Below, in pieces: positions 40,576 to 48,656 of a DNA stretch of 64,000 nucleotides (positions within the stretch are counted from its first letter, which is position 1; each line of letters begins with the position of its first letter). Below the pieces are notes generated by a model. It worked only from the letters and a program-made list of their open reading frames with translations. It was not told the DNA's origin and did no database searches. The DNA is from JBFWVJ01 sp050246795 (GTDB lineage: Bacteria; Patescibacteriota; Gracilibacteria; JAUYGZ01): positions 57,568-121,567 of the forward strand of contig JBFWVJ010000006.1 of the NCBI GenBank assembly GCA_050246795.1. Direction: 5' to 3'. The position numbers and the translations under genes are program-made.

Positions 40576-41916
40576 ATGTCATCATCTCAGGCACCGTACC
40601 TCGATCATCTTCCGGATGATCACGAATACCTTACGTATATCAAAAAAGTCCTCCGACACCGCTGTCGTCAGGCAGGTTTTCGACGTATCACCCCTTCGCT
40701 TTTGGAAAAGGTAGAGACCTGTCTGAAAGCTTTGAATGTGAATGAGCAGGAGCTGGAAAAATACGCTTCCACTATGTGTGACGAATCCTCCCAGAAAACC
40801 TTTGTCATGCGTTTCGATCCCGTCATTTCGATTGCCCGGGCATTCATCGAGACCGATATGAAAAACTGGCCTCAGCCAGTGGAACTCTATTTTATCGATA
40901 ATTTTGTCAGTAAAGACCACCTGGGGAATGTAAAAAGCGATCTTGATTTTGGCGTCCAGCTCATCGGATCAAATGACGCCGCGCTCACCGCGCAGATCAT
41001 TTATTTGGGACATAAGATTTTGCAAGACCTGGGCTTGAGAGAGCTTTTCACCGTTCAGATCAACCATATTGGTTCCCTGGATTCTCGGAAGCTCTACCTA
41101 GATGATCTGAAGAATTTTTATTTCGATAAGCAGCGTTCACTGTGCGACAGCTGCCTTCGGAACGCGGAAAAAGGGGATTATATCCAACTCCTTCGCTGTG
41201 AAGAAGAAGACTGCGCGATCCTCGCCCAACTAGCACCAAAGCTCGAGAACTATCTGAACAAGGAAGACCGGGAACAGTATGAGAATTTAAAGGGATATCT
41301 CCAGGAGCTGGAAGTCGAATTCCGCGAAAATAAGAACCTCTTCGGCATGGGCAGCTACAACGCCAACACCGTTTTTGAGTTCTGGCACAATGATAAAGGG
41401 GCCAAGCACATCATCATCGAAGGTGGGTCAAACGACATGGTCATTGAACGATTGGGAGGAGAAAAAGCCAATATGATGGGCTTCACGAGCAATACGGGAA
41501 GGCTCATCGAGAGCATGAAGGAAGCTCACATCCGGGTGCCTCATAAAGACCACCTGCAAATTTTCGTGGCTCAGCTCGGATTAAACGCCAAAAAGAAAGC
41601 GCTTTCTTTGCTTCAAAAGCTTCGAGAAGTCGGCATTCAGGCAGTGGGAGCGATGGGTACGGGGTCGATGCGGACCCAGCTCGATATGGCAACTCACTTT
41701 AAGGTCAAGTACACCTTGCTGATGGGAGAGATAGAGGTCAATGAAGGGATGGTTATCGTCCGCGACATGGAATTCGGCACTCAGGAATCAGTCCCATTTA
41801 GCAGGATTATCGAAATCATGCAGGAACGAATCGGACGTGAAAAGATGGATGTCATGGAGGAAGGCGAAAAAAGCGCTGACCTCAAAAAGGGAGAAAAGAG
41901 AAAGGCCAAGAAATAA
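40576..41916 (+). CDS. hisS: Histidyl-tRNA synthetase-like protein, catalytic motifs divergent
   Basis: 446 residues. C-terminal anticodon-binding domain clearly HisRS-like (LQIFVAQLGLNAKKKALSLLQKLR, FKVKYTLLMGEIEVNEGMVIVRDMEFGTQESV). The core has the ordered HisRS blocks DFGVQLIGSNDAALTAQIIYLGHKIL, QINHIG, IQLLRCEEEDC, APKLENYL, IIEGGSNDMVIERLGG, but where HisRS has motif 2 FRYERPQ it has FVSKDHLGN, and RGLDYYTG is replaced by GMGSYNAN. A CDSC pair precedes LLRCEEEDC. It may be a diverged HisRS or a HisZ-like/regulatory paralogue with an anticodon domain. Translation probably coupled to the MQPCR mini-ORF. Confidence 0.7.
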   Translation: MSSSQAPYLDHLPDDHEYLTYIKKVLRHRCRQAGFRRITPSLLEKVETCLKALNVNEQELEKYASTMCDESSQKTFVMRFDPVISIARAFIETDMKNWPQPVELYFIDNFVSKDHLGNVKSDLDFGVQLIGSNDAALTAQIIYLGHKILQDLGLRELFTVQINHIGSLDSRKLYLDDLKNFYFDKQRSLCDSCLRNAEKGDYIQLLRCEEEDCAILAQLAPKLENYLNKEDREQYENLKGYLQELEVEFRENKNLFGMGSYNANTVFEFWHNDKGAKHIIIEGGSNDMVIERLGGEKANMMGFTSNTGRLIESMKEAHIRVPHKDHLQIFVAQLGLNAKKKALSLLQKLREVGIQAVGAMGTGSMRTQLDMATHFKVKYTLLMGEIEVNEGMVIVRDMEFGTQESVPFSRIIEIMQERIGREKMDVMEEGEKSADLKKGEKRKAKK

Positions 41917-41964
41917 TTTCCTCTCGAAGTCGTTTCCGATAGGATGATGGCACTTTTTGAGTAT

Positions 41965-42465
41965 ATGAAAAACCTCTATCTCATCGGTATGCGAGGGGTT
42001 GGAAAGTCAACGATTGGCTCCTTATTGGCCCAAAAGATCGGGAAAGAGTTCGTCGATATGGACAAAAAAATTGAACAAGAAATATCTGAAAGTATTCAGG
42101 AATTCGTAAAAGATAAGGGCTGGGATGCTTTTCGCGAACAGGAGCGGCAAGCGGTCGAAACTGTTTCGAAGCTAGAGGACGTAGTGGTCAGTACCGGAGG
42201 GGGAGTTCTGATGTATTTTAATAATGCGGAGAAACTCAAGGCAACCGGCAAGCTGGTCCTTCTCACCGCCGAACTGGAAACCATTCGAACCAGATTGTCG
42301 TCGGCAGAAGACCGTCCATCCCTCACGGGAACAGGTTTCTTGGAGGAGCTGGAACGGGTTTGGAATGAGCGAAAAGATCGGTATCATCACTTCGCCGACC
42401 AAGTGATCTCCACGGACGGGAAAAACCTAGAAGACATCATTCAAGAAATTCTCCTCGAGCTATGA
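41965..42465 (+). CDS. aroK: Shikimate-kinase-like P-loop kinase
   Basis: 166 residues from ATG 41965. P-loop LIGMRGVGKSTIG, FVDMDKKIEQ (Asp contacting substrate), FREQERQAVE (Arg), STGGGVLMY (glycine-rich substrate loop) and an adenine-contact region EDRPSLTG fit shikimate kinase. The enzyme phosphorylates shikimate in aromatic biosynthesis; no other aro genes are visible in this window, so the true substrate may differ. The TGA overlaps the mutS ATG by four bases, an unusual coupling with mismatch repair. Confidence 0.8.
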   Translation: MKNLYLIGMRGVGKSTIGSLLAQKIGKEFVDMDKKIEQEISESIQEFVKDKGWDAFREQERQAVETVSKLEDVVVSTGGGVLMYFNNAEKLKATGKLVLLTAELETIRTRLSSAEDRPSLTGTGFLEELERVWNERKDRYHHFADQVISTDGKNLEDIIQEILLEL

Positions 42466-45041
42466 CCAAGAAACTCACACCTATGCTGCAGCAGTATTTC
42501 GAGATTAAAGCGAAGCACCAAAACGCCTTTCTCTTCTTTCGCTTAGGGGATTTCTATGAAATGTTCGGCGATGACGCCAAGGAAGCCGCCCGATTACTTG
42601 GACTTACCCTGACCGCCCGACAAAAGGGCACGGAAAATGAAATCGCCATGTGCGGTGTGCCCCATCACAGCGCGGAACGGTACATCGCTCAGCTCACCAA
42701 ACTCGGCAAACGAGTCGCCATTTGCGACCAGGTGTCCGACCCATCACTCCCCGGCATCGTTCAGCGGGAAGTCACCAAGATCATTACTCCGGGGACGACC
42801 CTGGATGAAACCATCACCGACACCAAGAAAAATAATTACCTGCTCTGCATCCTCAAAGAAAAAACGGTCTACGGGTTAGCCTTGCTCGACCTCTCCACGG
42901 GGGAATTCAAAACGACGGAAATCAGAGAAGAAAAAACTCTTCGCGACCTCCTCTTCTTGCTCGATCCTTCCGAAATCATCACCGAAAAGGCAGAGGCCTT
43001 GTCCGAGCTGAAGAGAGACTTGGAGCGACGCTCCCTGACGGAGTACCAACTCCCATACTTCGAAGAACCTCAGCATTTTCTTCAAAACCACTTCAAGGTT
43101 GCATCTCTTTCAGGATTCGGCATCGACCACTTTTCGATCGGGATCACGTCGGCCGCGACGTTGCTGAGCTATGTCAAAGAAACCCAAAAGACCGACGTAA
43201 ACCATATCAAAAAAATTACCAGCTATCGGTTTCAAGACGTCATGGTGCTGGACGAGTCCACCATCCGCAATCTGGAATTGCTTCACACAGCTCGTGACTT
43301 CAAAACCGAAGGCAGTCTCTTGGACGTGCTCGACAAAACCTTCACCAGGATGGGGGCACGCAAGCTTCGACAATGGCTCCTTTCGCCGTTGACCGACCAG
43401 GAAAAAATCGAAACCCGCCTGGAGTCTGTGGCAGAGCTGGTCAGTCACTCAGAGGTTCGGACTTCTCTCCAGGCTGAACTCAAGGAATTCTATGACCTCG
43501 AACGATTGGTCGGGAGGATCGGCTGCAGATCGGCCAATGCTCGGGACCTGAACTACTTAAAGGTGAACCTCCTCAAAATTCCTACCCTAAAAGTCATCCT
43601 TCACAGCAGCTCCGCAACGTTCCTCAAGAAGATCCACCAGCAGCTCGATGAACTCCAATCGTTGGTCGAGCTTCTCGACCGCAGTATTCATCCTGAGCCA
43701 CCGGTCACGATTTCCGAAGGAGGGATGATTGCCGATGGCCACCACGCGGAACTGGATGAATTGCGGGGCATTTTGAAAAATGGAAAAGACTGGTTAATCG
43801 ACTATCAGCAAAAGCTTCGGGAAGCAACCGGGATCCAAACCTTGAAAGTGAAATACAACAAGGTCTTCGGCTACCACATCGAGCTCACCAAAGCCCAGTC
43901 TTCCAAAGTCCCCGACAGCTTTCATCTCAAGCAAAACCTGGTCAATTCGAATCGCTACATGACCGATGAGCTTCAAGCGTTTGAAGAAAAATATCTCACC
44001 GCGGAAGAACGGATTAAGACCTTGGAGCACGAATTGTTTCAGCAGGTCATCGAAGAAGTGATTCCCTTCATCACCTCGATTCAGTCCAACGCAGACCTGG
44101 TAGCGGTCCTGGATGTGTTGCAAAGCTTCGCACAGCTGGCGTTGGATGAGCACTATTGCCGTCCCCACATGAGCGAACAAACAGGTATCCATATTAAAGA
44201 CGGTCGGCATCCAGTGATCGAACAAATCCTCAAAAAATCCAACCAGATCTACATCGCCAACGACACCCTCTTGGATGACCAAACCCAGCTCATCATTCTC
44301 ACCGGACCGAATATGGCGGGAAAATCGAGCTATCTGCGACAGGTTGCCTTGATCACCCTGATGGCCCACATCGGTTCCTTCGTGCCGGCCAGTTCAGCCC
44401 AGATCGGCATTACCGATCGGATCTTCACCAGGGTCGGGGCCTCAGACGATCTCTCCACCGGACAATCGACCTTCATGGTCGAGATGACCGAAGCCGCAAA
44501 TATCATCAACAATGCCACCGAGCGTTCTCTGATCATCTTCGACGAACTGGGGCGGGGGACTTCCACCTACGACGGTGTCAGCATCGCCTGGGCCATCCTG
44601 GAACACGTAGCGCATGAAGTGAAAGCCCTGACCTTATTCGCTACCCACTATCACGAGCTCATCGAAGTAGGGAAAGAAATCCCGCACGCCAAAAATTACT
44701 CCGTGGCCGTTTCGGAAAAGGATGGACAGATTATCTTCCTTCGCAAAATCATCGACAAAGGCGTGGACCGCAGCTACGGCATCGAAGTGGCCAAGCTGGC
44801 CGGCCTTCCCAACTCTGTTATCAAACGGGCAAATCAAATATTAGCGGAGCTAGAACGAGATCGTTTGCAGGAAGAAAAGAACCTTATGGGACATCAGCCA
44901 GATTTATTCAGTTCAGCCTCGCTGCACAATGAGCCATCACCACACCGAGCCCTGCTAGACCAGCTTCAAAAAATAGATCCCAATTCAATGACGCCGATCG
45001 AAGCGTTGAATTATTTAGAAAAATTGAAAAAGGAAATCTAA
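42462..45041 (+). CDS. mutS: DNA mismatch repair protein MutS
   Basis: 859 residues, full length. N-terminal mismatch-recognition domain with the FxE wedge in FFRLGDFYEMFGDDA, connector, lever and clamp domains, and the ATPase with TGPNMAGKSSYLRQ, STFMVEMTEAANI, LIIFDELGRGTSTYDG and ATHYHEL. The C-terminal dimer helix is present (SMTPIEALNYLEKLK). It detects mispairs and recruits MutL, encoded next. Overlaps the shikimate-kinase-like gene by four bases. Confidence 0.96.
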   Translation: MTKKLTPMLQQYFEIKAKHQNAFLFFRLGDFYEMFGDDAKEAARLLGLTLTARQKGTENEIAMCGVPHHSAERYIAQLTKLGKRVAICDQVSDPSLPGIVQREVTKIITPGTTLDETITDTKKNNYLLCILKEKTVYGLALLDLSTGEFKTTEIREEKTLRDLLFLLDPSEIITEKAEALSELKRDLERRSLTEYQLPYFEEPQHFLQNHFKVASLSGFGIDHFSIGITSAATLLSYVKETQKTDVNHIKKITSYRFQDVMVLDESTIRNLELLHTARDFKTEGSLLDVLDKTFTRMGARKLRQWLLSPLTDQEKIETRLESVAELVSHSEVRTSLQAELKEFYDLERLVGRIGCRSANARDLNYLKVNLLKIPTLKVILHSSSATFLKKIHQQLDELQSLVELLDRSIHPEPPVTISEGGMIADGHHAELDELRGILKNGKDWLIDYQQKLREATGIQTLKVKYNKVFGYHIELTKAQSSKVPDSFHLKQNLVNSNRYMTDELQAFEEKYLTAEERIKTLEHELFQQVIEEVIPFITSIQSNADLVAVLDVLQSFAQLALDEHYCRPHMSEQTGIHIKDGRHPVIEQILKKSNQIYIANDTLLDDQTQLIILTGPNMAGKSSYLRQVALITLMAHIGSFVPASSAQIGITDRIFTRVGASDDLSTGQSTFMVEMTEAANIINNATERSLIIFDELGRGTSTYDGVSIAWAILEHVAHEVKALTLFATHYHELIEVGKEIPHAKNYSVAVSEKDGQIIFLRKIIDKGVDRSYGIEVAKLAGLPNSVIKRANQILAELERDRLQEEKNLMGHQPDLFSSASLHNEPSPHRALLDQLQKIDPNSMTPIEALNYLEKLKKEI

Positions 45042-45047
45042 ACCATT

Positions 45048-45095
45048 CCCCTCGTTAAGACCTTTAGACCCCTTACGACCATTACAACCCTTCGC
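45048..45095 (+). repeat. TTAnGACC word array before mutL
   Basis: GTTAAGACC, TTTAGACCCC, TTACGACC, ATTACAACCC: four degenerate 8-10-base units between the mutS stop and mutL ATG, on the sense strand. Single-sided. Confidence 0.6.
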
Positions 45096-45097
45096 CT

Positions 45098-46843
45098 ATG
45101 ATCAAACTCCTCCCTCAAGATCTCATCAACAAAATCGCTGCCGGCGAAGTCGTGGAACGGCCGGCTTCCGTCGTGAAAGAAATCACAGAAAATGCGGTCG
45201 ATGCCGGAGCGACAAGATTTGAAATCGTTTTGGAAGAAGGAGGGATCAAGCTCATCCAGATTATCGACAATGGAACGGGCATGAGTGAACAAGATGCCAA
45301 GCTCTGCTTGGTCCGTCATGCGACGAGCAAGATCGATTCACTGGAAGATCTTTTTACAATTCAAACGATGGGCTTTCGCGGCGAAGCCTTGGCGAGTATC
45401 GCTGCCGTGAGCCAGTTTTCACTGGTCACCAGAAAGAAGGACTCGTCGATTGGTTTTAAAGTGACCCTAGACCAACTTCACCTCCCTCAGGTGCAAGAAA
45501 CCGCTGCCAACGAAGGAACGAACGTTTCTATTCACAATCTTTTTTATAACGTCCCGGCCCGTCAGAAATTCCTGAAGTCCGCCAATACTGAATTCACCCA
45601 CATCCTTCGATACCTTCAGCAGTTTGCACTGATCCATTTCGACAAAGAACTGAAGCTGGTTCACAACAAAAAAACCATCTTTCACTACCAACCTTCTGAT
45701 GAAAAAACACGAGTGGAACAAGTGCTCGGAAAAGAATTTTCATCAAAACTGATCTCACTTCAAACAACCGCCAACGGTATTTCTCTCCGTGGGTTTGTCG
45801 CCAAGCCGGAACTCGTTCACGCGACTCACAAGAATCAATATTTGTTCGTCAACGGCCGTCCTGTCTACGATCACCTGATCAGCCGATCGGTCTTAGAAGC
45901 TTATGACACGATGGTCCCGAGAGGATATTTCCCGGCCTTTGTGCTGCACCTCGATCTAGATCCCAAGCTCGTTGACGTCAATGTCCATCCACGAAAATCA
46001 GAAGTGAAATTTCTCCAAGTATCAGACATCATGTCCCTTTTAAAAAGTGCGGTCAGGGATGCATTGAAGCGTGAAGACCTGACGCAAACTCACCACTTCT
46101 CAGAAAAAAACTTCCTAAGCTTTTCTCAGAAAATTTCTCCAGCTCAGAAGTCTTCTTATCAACCGAGTACTTCTTACTCCAGGCCAAGCGCATCCCAGGT
46201 AAAACAAGCCTTAGAATTCAATCGATCCTTCTCCGGCTCCATCCGAGAAATTAAACAGTCTCCTCTTGAGGAGCTCGGCTGGAAAATACTCGGACAAATC
46301 CATCTCTCTTTTATTCTGGTCGAAACCCCGGAGGGGTTGCGGGTCTTCGATCAGCACGCAGTCTCAGAAATCACCAACTATCAGAGACTGATGAAAGAAA
46401 GAGAGAATGGAGAAGTCTGCAGTCAGCAGCTATTGATTCCAGTTCAGGTCGAGCTCACCCATGAAGAAAAAAGTATCGCGGAGGAAAATGGCGAACTATT
46501 TCAAAAGCTGGGATGGGAAATTGACGAGATTAGTTCCACGAGTTTCCAAATCAGTTCCATTCCTGAAATTCTCAAAATAGAGAAAATTGAAGAGTCGCTT
46601 CACGACATCCTGTCTCAGCTCAAAGAAGAAAAAGGAGTTGATATGACCACCAGGGAGTTGGCCATCTTAAAATATGAAGCCTGTCGCGGGTCGGTTATGT
46701 TTGGAGATCCTCTCTCAATGGAAGAAATGAGAGGACTTCTCAATCAATGGCTCCAGGTAGAAAACAACGCTGCCTGTGAACACGGCAGGCCGGCAGCAGC
46801 TAATTTATCGATCGAACAAATGAGAGCCTTTTTTAAGCGATAG
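45098..46843 (+). CDS. mutL: DNA mismatch repair protein MutL
   Basis: 581 residues. GHKL ATPase: KEITENAVDAGAT, IIDNGTGM, GFRGEALASIA, then the transducer domain with NVHPRKSEVKF. The C-terminal domain holds the endonuclease motif DQHAVSEITNYQ, in which the last conserved Glu is Gln, and ACEHGRPAAAN, the usual second metal site. It is thus probably a nicking MutL, as in bacteria lacking MutH. Directly downstream of mutS. Confidence 0.94.
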   Translation: MIKLLPQDLINKIAAGEVVERPASVVKEITENAVDAGATRFEIVLEEGGIKLIQIIDNGTGMSEQDAKLCLVRHATSKIDSLEDLFTIQTMGFRGEALASIAAVSQFSLVTRKKDSSIGFKVTLDQLHLPQVQETAANEGTNVSIHNLFYNVPARQKFLKSANTEFTHILRYLQQFALIHFDKELKLVHNKKTIFHYQPSDEKTRVEQVLGKEFSSKLISLQTTANGISLRGFVAKPELVHATHKNQYLFVNGRPVYDHLISRSVLEAYDTMVPRGYFPAFVLHLDLDPKLVDVNVHPRKSEVKFLQVSDIMSLLKSAVRDALKREDLTQTHHFSEKNFLSFSQKISPAQKSSYQPSTSYSRPSASQVKQALEFNRSFSGSIREIKQSPLEELGWKILGQIHLSFILVETPEGLRVFDQHAVSEITNYQRLMKERENGEVCSQQLLIPVQVELTHEEKSIAEENGELFQKLGWEIDEISSTSFQISSIPEILKIEKIEESLHDILSQLKEEKGVDMTTRELAILKYEACRGSVMFGDPLSMEEMRGLLNQWLQVENNAACEHGRPAAANLSIEQMRAFFKR

Positions 46844-46848
46844 GGATG

Positions 46849-46876
46849 TTGACAAAATCGAAAATAAATTTAAAAT
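46849..46876 (+). promoter_or_regulatory. Promoter for the LmbE-like gene
   Basis: TTGACA (46849-46854), 16-base spacer, TAAAAT (46871-46876), 24 bases before the ATG at 46900. Same layout as the rpsU promoter. Confidence 0.75.
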
Positions 46877-46899
46877 ACGCGCGAATATAAGCCTGTGAA

Positions 46900-47937
46900 A
46901 TGTTGTCTCAAGATGGACAGAGCGAACTGTTGGAGGGAGAGTCAGGAGAAGGAATTGAAGTGATGAATATTTCAAGCAGTGTATCTCAACTCCCAAGAGC
47001 GGATGTTTTGGTCGAGAACGACCTTCGCGAGCTTCGCGGAATCTCCGATGAGGTAAAGCAAAAAATACAGTTTTTGTTTATCCTTGCTCATCCGGATGAT
47101 GAGGCGACGCACCTCATTTACATAAAGGTGCTTCAAGATCTGGGTTTTCCTGTCGAGATCCTGTGGTTGACGTTCGGTGATGGGTCAACCGAAATAGAGA
47201 CAAAAAAGGCAGAAAGTAGAAAAGTTCTTTCTTCAATAGACTCAGTCAAGTATGAGTTTTTGCCCAATAGCGTGCACGATCTGACTCAAGAAGCATTTCG
47301 AGGGTCAGAGGTCTCGCGTTCAACGATGCTGAAAAAAATCATTCAGCAAATCAGAGGAAAAATTCAGAATGCTTCCGTTGTGGTCACAAATGCGTTTGAA
47401 GGTGGTCATCTTTTGCATGATTTTACTCATGTCATCAGCAGGGCAGTCGCTGAAAAAGAGGGGAAAGAAGTATTAGAAATCCCTCAGTATTCTCTCAAAA
47501 CTCTTAAAGGTATCTGTATTTCGGCTATCCATGCCATGAGACACTGGCAATGGGGTGATCATGTTTTGTACAATGTGGGGAATTTTCGTGAGGGTTGCGA
47601 TCAGGGGGAACATCTCTCTGTGACCGCCGATGAAAATCAGATCAAACTTCCCAGCAAATTAACGCTCACGAATACTGGAGTAGCGTCTAAGGCCGGATTG
47701 ATTCGGCTCTATCAGTCGCAATGGGAATCAGTTTTTACGCGCCTGCTCGGAATAGTAGAGGTCAACGGCACTCAAAATATCGAATGCATTAGGAAGGCAA
47801 GAAAAGTGCCGGGGCTGTACTCAACGATCATGCACTTCGAAAAAATCATCAAGAGCTGGTTCGGGAGCATGATTCCTCCCAGGAAGCTCTATGAGGTCCA
47901 AAAAGAAATAGATTTCCTCGTGCAGGAGGATGCTTAA
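46900..47937 (+). CDS. PIG-L/LmbE-family deacetylase-like protein
   Basis: 345 residues. FLFILAHPDDEATHLIY is the zinc-binding AHPDDE signature; VVVTNAFEGGHLLHDFTHVISRAV supplies the second His motif. Family members remove acetyl groups from GlcNAc-type sugars (mycothiol, bacillithiol, GPI or antibiotic intermediates). The C-terminal 130 residues are unlike known members and may bind the substrate. It has its own promoter and converges with tmk; stops overlap by four bases. Physiological substrate unknown. Confidence 0.82.
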   Translation: MLSQDGQSELLEGESGEGIEVMNISSSVSQLPRADVLVENDLRELRGISDEVKQKIQFLFILAHPDDEATHLIYIKVLQDLGFPVEILWLTFGDGSTEIETKKAESRKVLSSIDSVKYEFLPNSVHDLTQEAFRGSEVSRSTMLKKIIQQIRGKIQNASVVVTNAFEGGHLLHDFTHVISRAVAEKEGKEVLEIPQYSLKTLKGICISAIHAMRHWQWGDHVLYNVGNFREGCDQGEHLSVTADENQIKLPSKLTLTNTGVASKAGLIRLYQSQWESVFTRLLGIVEVNGTQNIECIRKARKVPGLYSTIMHFEKIIKSWFGSMIPPRKLYEVQKEIDFLVQEDA

Positions 47938-48521
47938 AGCTCAAAGGACTCCACGATCACTCGCCAAAGATCTTGAGTGACTTGCTCTTCCGATTGGTTA
48001 GCGTTTACGACCGGCCAACCATATTTTTTTGCCAGGAACAGAAAGTTCTCACGGGTTTTTTCAACGGCCTCATCATCGGCTTCATTGCGATGATTAGCTT
48101 CCTTTCCAGAAAGAAAGCGATTGCCATCCATGAGGATTTCCAGATCGGGCTTCAGTTGTTTGTACTGCATGTTTTTGGCCTGCAGCCAGCTATAAGGGAC
48201 CCCTTGGGTCATCCCCCAAGCCATACCAGTGCCAATATAATCTTCGGCAATGACAACATCATAGAGTTTGAGATCTTTTTGCAACTGTGGCTGAAAATCG
48301 ACTCTATTTTGGATGTAGAGCATTTGAAGGCTTTCCCCTGATATATGTGGAGCTTCAGGATCTCTTAGAAAATAATTAATTCGAGGACCGGTGGGTTCGA
48401 GGTCATAGACCGGATATTTCTCGATTTTGACCTTTTTCCAAATCTTCTCAAACTGCTCTTTGAGACGCTTCACCTGGGTGGATTTGCCAATATTATTGAT
48501 GCCGTAGAGGGCGATAAACAT
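47934..48521 (-). CDS. tmk: Thymidylate kinase
   Basis: 195 residues from ATG 48521. P-loop LYGINNIGKSTQVKRLKEQ, VVIAEDYIGTGMAWG (the DR.. motif variant EDY) and DLEILMDGN fit dTMP kinases, which make dTDP from dTMP for DNA synthesis. The P-loop GINNIGKST is a variation of G.DG.GKST. The lid region is not obvious, so the enzyme is somewhat divergent. Divergent from pheT; both start regions share the TTTTACGTT word array. Confidence 0.8.
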   Translation of the reverse strand: MFIALYGINNIGKSTQVKRLKEQFEKIWKKVKIEKYPVYDLEPTGPRINYFLRDPEAPHISGESLQMLYIQNRVDFQPQLQKDLKLYDVVIAEDYIGTGMAWGMTQGVPYSWLQAKNMQYKQLKPDLEILMDGNRFLSGKEANHRNEADDEAVEKTRENFLFLAKKYGWPVVNANQSEEQVTQDLWRVIVESFEL

Positions 48522-48640
48522 TCGAAAACGTAAAACGCATAATGTATAACGTAAAAACAATACCGTGGAAAGCCACTTCTTCAAAACATGCTTTTTACGT
48601 TTTTCGTTTTACGTTTTTCGTTAGTTTTCCTATACTTAGC
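48522..48640. repeat. TTTTACG word array between tmk and pheT
   Basis: Leftward (minus strand, 48560-48522): TTTTTACGTTATAC, ATTATGCG, TTTTACGTTTTCG ending at the tmk ATG. Rightward (plus strand, 48592-48625): TTTTTACG, TTTTTCG, TTTTACG, TTTTTCG, TT toward pheT. The centre carries a small GTGG-AAAG-CCAC hairpin. The same word faces outward on the sense strand of each gene. Confidence 0.7.
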
Positions 48641-48656
48641 GGGCTTTAAAACCTTC

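Noticed and set aside
41944..42465. Gluconate or cytidylate kinase instead of shikimate kinase
   Set aside because: The DxD-like DMDKKIE, FREQE and GGG loops fit shikimate kinase best, though the substrate remains unproven.
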